Origin: JBGSMX01 sp963790405
Lineage (GTDB): Bacteria; Actinomycetota; Coriobacteriia; Anaerosomatales; JAGXFU01
Length of the DNA stretch: 64,000 nucleotides
Direction: 5' to 3'
Assembly (NCBI GenBank): GCA_963790405.1
Contig: CAWBOJ010000003.1
Coordinates: forward strand, 62,001 to 126,000
How positions within the stretch are numbered: position 1 is the first letter of the stretch; every line of letters starts with the position of its first letter. The notes beneath the pieces are model-generated. The model worked only from the letters and a program-made list of their open reading frames with translations, had not been told where the DNA came from and searched no databases. Positions 62,324-64,000 of the stretch are shown one piece after another. The translations under genes were made by a program, and so were the position numbers.

Positions 62324-63045
62324 CAGTCCAGCTCCTCGGCATCGATCTGCACGCCGTCGGTCTCGACATCGATGATCCGACCGTCGCGCAGCCGGATCAC
62401 ACGGTCGGCCATCTTGGCGATGACCGCGTTGTGCGTGACCACGAGCACGGTCTGATCGTCGCCGTTGGCCAGCTTGCGCAACACGCCGAGCACCTGCTTG
62501 CCCGTCTCCACGTCAAGCGCGCCGCTCGGCTCATCGCACAGAAGCAGCTTCGGGTTCTTCACGATGCCGCGCGCGATCGCCACACGCTGTTGCTCCCCGC
62601 CCGACAGCTGCGCGGGGAAGTGGTCCATGCGATCGGCCAGCCCAACGCGCTCGAGTACATCGAGAGTCCGACCCTCCGGGTCTTCGCCGGTGAGCTCCGC
62701 CATGAGGGCGACATTCTCGCGAGCCGTGAGCGTCGGCACCAGGTTGTAGAACTGGAACACGAAGCCGGCGGTGTCGAGGCGATATGCCGTACGCTGCTTC
62801 TCATCGAGGTCGTCAAGGCGCGTGCCGAACACCTCGAGCGATCCGGCCGTCGGCGGCTCGAGTGCTCCCACGAGGTTGAGCAGCGTCGTCTTGCCCGAAC
62901 CACTCGGTCCCAGCAAGACTACGAACTCTCCACTCGGGATCTCGAAATCGACGCCGTCAAGTGCGGTCACCGCGGCGTGTCCGGTGCCGTATGTCTTGGT
63001 CAAGCCCGTCGCCCTGACCGCCGACTGTGGTGTCGCGTGCCCCAT
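62320..63045 (-). CDS. ABC transporter ATP-binding protein, LolD/MacB type
   Basis: 241 residues from MGHATPQSAV, chosen because GGAGGGCACAGGC precedes it; an upstream ATG at 63060 is possible. Walker A GPSGSGKTTLLN, Q-loop VFQFYNLVP, signature LSGGEQQRVAIARGI, Walker B LLLCDEPSGALD and H-loop VVTHNA are all intact. It drives the FtsX-like permease encoded next. Confidence 0.94.
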   Translation of the reverse strand: MGHATPQSAVRATGLTKTYGTGHAAVTALDGVDFEIPSGEFVVLLGPSGSGKTTLLNLVGALEPPTAGSLEVFGTRLDDLDEKQRTAYRLDTAGFVFQFYNLVPTLTARENVALMAELTGEDPEGRTLDVLERVGLADRMDHFPAQLSGGEQQRVAIARGIVKNPKLLLCDEPSGALDVETGKQVLGVLRKLANGDDQTVLVVTHNAVIAKMADRVIRLRDGRIIDVETDGVQIDAEELDW

Positions 63046-63136
63046 GCCTGTGCCCTCCATATGCCGAGAAACCTCGTTCCCTTGTCGTGCGTCGCCTCGA
63101 GATTCGTTCTTCTCGGGTCCGCCTTCGCGACTCGCC

Positions 63137-64000
63137 TCAGCGGCTACCGCCCCCCGTGCGCTTCTTGAAATCCATCGCGCTGTTGTACGTGATCTTCCAC
63201 TTGCGCACTTCCTCGGAACGCAGGCGCGCATCGGTCTTCATCGCTGCCACCTCGGCTTCACGCTGCAGCTTGTGCCAGCTCTCGAGCCGCTCGGCGGCGA
63301 GGTCGTCGCGATCGATCGCTGCCTGGACCTCACAACCCGGCTCGCCCGAGTGAGTGCAGTCGCGGAAGCGGCACGCTTCGGCAAGCGTCGTGATGTCGGG
63401 AAAGGCCGCCGAGATGCCATCCACGGCGTCGGTGAGCACAAGCGCGCGCATCCCGGGCGTGTCGAGCAACGCACCTCCCCCGGGCAGCGAGATGATCTCA
63501 CGCGCCACGGTGGTGTGGCGTCCTTTGTTGTCGCTCACGCGAACCTCTCGCGTGTCTTGCACGTCCGCACCCACGAGCGCGTTGACCAGCGTCGACTTGC
63601 CCACGCCCGAAGGGCCGATGAGCGCGACCGTGCGTCCTTCGCGCGCGTAAGCGGCCAGCGGGTCGATGCCCATCCCTGTGTGGGCGCTCGTCACGAGCAC
63701 GTCCACACCGAGCGCAACACCTTCGACAGCCTCGCGCGCTGCTTCGGCGTCGCTCGAGAGGTCTGCTTTCGTGAGGACCACGACCGGCACCGCACCACTG
63801 TCCCACGCCAGCGCAAGCTCGCGTTCGATGCGGCGCAGATTGGGCTCCTCGGCGATAGGATGGACGACGAAGACGGTGTCGACATTGGCGGCGAGCACCT
63901 GGACCGACGACGTCGCGCCGGAGTCTCCGCGTGCAAATGCCGAGGACCGGGCTAGCACCGCCTCGACAAGGGCCACCTCGTGGGTAGGCGCGGGATCGAG
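63137..64000 (-). CDS. rsgA: Ribosome small-subunit-dependent GTPase A (5' end outside window)
   Basis: 288 residues seen; the frame remains open to the window end (LDPAPTHE before GTG), so the N-terminal OB domain lies outside. It is a circularly permuted GTPase: G4 LTKAD, G5 TSAHT, then G1 GPSGVGKSTLVNAL, G2 GRHTTVARE and G3 DTPGM. The zinc site is CRFRDCTHSGEPGC. RsgA helps 30S subunit maturation and releases late assembly factors. It ends 92 bp before the ABC operon start. Confidence 0.94.
   Translation of the reverse strand, partial: LDPAPTHEVALVEAVLARSSAFARGDSGATSSVQVLAANVDTVFVVHPIAEEPNLRRIERELALAWDSGAVPVVVLTKADLSSDAEAAREAVEGVALGVDVLVTSAHTGMGIDPLAAYAREGRTVALIGPSGVGKSTLVNALVGADVQDTREVRVSDNKGRHTTVAREIISLPGGGALLDTPGMRALVLTDAVDGISAAFPDITTLAEACRFRDCTHSGEPGCEVQAAIDRDDLAAERLESWHKLQREAEVAAMKTDARLRSEEVRKWKITYNSAMDFKKRTGGGSR

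Overview
The window is GC-rich, densely coded bacterial DNA. A cell-surface protein with cell-wall-binding (CWB2) repeats, an MvhADG/HdrA-type hydrogenase module, rubrerythrin, a TusA and a DsrE protein, a selenocysteine peroxiredoxin and many TetR/PadR/ArsR/MarR regulators together suggest an anaerobic actinobacterium, probably of the Coriobacteriia/OPB41 type. That placement is inference. No rRNA, tRNA, CRISPR array, insertion sequence or phage was seen.

Layout. 1-5.5 kb: DsrE with an ArsR regulator, a PadR operon, a CPBP membrane protein, a cation-diffusion transporter, rubrerythrin, a Dabb protein and a lipoprotein. 5.6-12.7 kb: a broken GyrI-like gene, a DesK/NarL two-component system, then a MacAB-type export operon whose genes all carry single-base indels. 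13.07-21.66 kb: the most notable block, ten tightly packed genes on one strand. They are mvhD-mvhG-mvhA-hdrA, tusA, a complete RsbR-RsbS-RsbT stressosome module with an RsbX-like phosphatase, and a protein fusing a second RsbT-like kinase to a [NiFe]-hydrogenase maturation protease. 21.7-31 kb: small and hypothetical genes, a LytS-type sensor kinase, MATE and MarR with a clear promoter and two operators, a toroid-fold protein and PhzF. 31.1-37.5 kb: a defence-like patch with a Panacea/MqsA antitoxin and decayed toxin, a DUF488 pair, a heavily frameshifted restriction-modification gene and an antitoxin-like small gene. 37.5-40.5 kb: a TetR-flavodoxin-membrane protein operon divergent from a selenocysteine peroxiredoxin. 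40.6-47.9 kb: SulP, the CWB2 surface protein, a second toroid protein, a lipoprotein and an MFS transporter. 48-52.4 kb: a two-component system with an ABC transporter. 52.5-56 kb: a large lipoprotein followed at once by an Lgt-family enzyme. 56-64 kb: a rifampin-phosphotransferase-like protein, small membrane proteins, a double-CDGSH protein, an FtsX-type ABC exporter and RsgA.

How the genes may work together. The central operon ties electron input from H2 (MvhADG to the flavoprotein HdrA) to a sulfur carrier and to a stress-sensing complex, with the kinase-protease fusion as a possible link between stress signalling and hydrogenase maturation. DsrE and TusA point to sulfur trafficking; rubrerythrin and the selenoperoxiredoxin to peroxide defence in an anaerobe.

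Caution on quality. Many genes contain one to several single-base indels, mostly extra bases and often in G/C runs, without nonsense mutations. They are dense at 8.9-12.1 and 33.7-36.8 kb and absent from most of 13.5-24.4 kb. Sequencing or assembly error is the simplest explanation, so broken genes are described as whole genes with their frame changes noted. An 11-bp motif, GTTCCTCGGCA, recurs far more often than its composition predicts and resembles a DNA-uptake-type signal.
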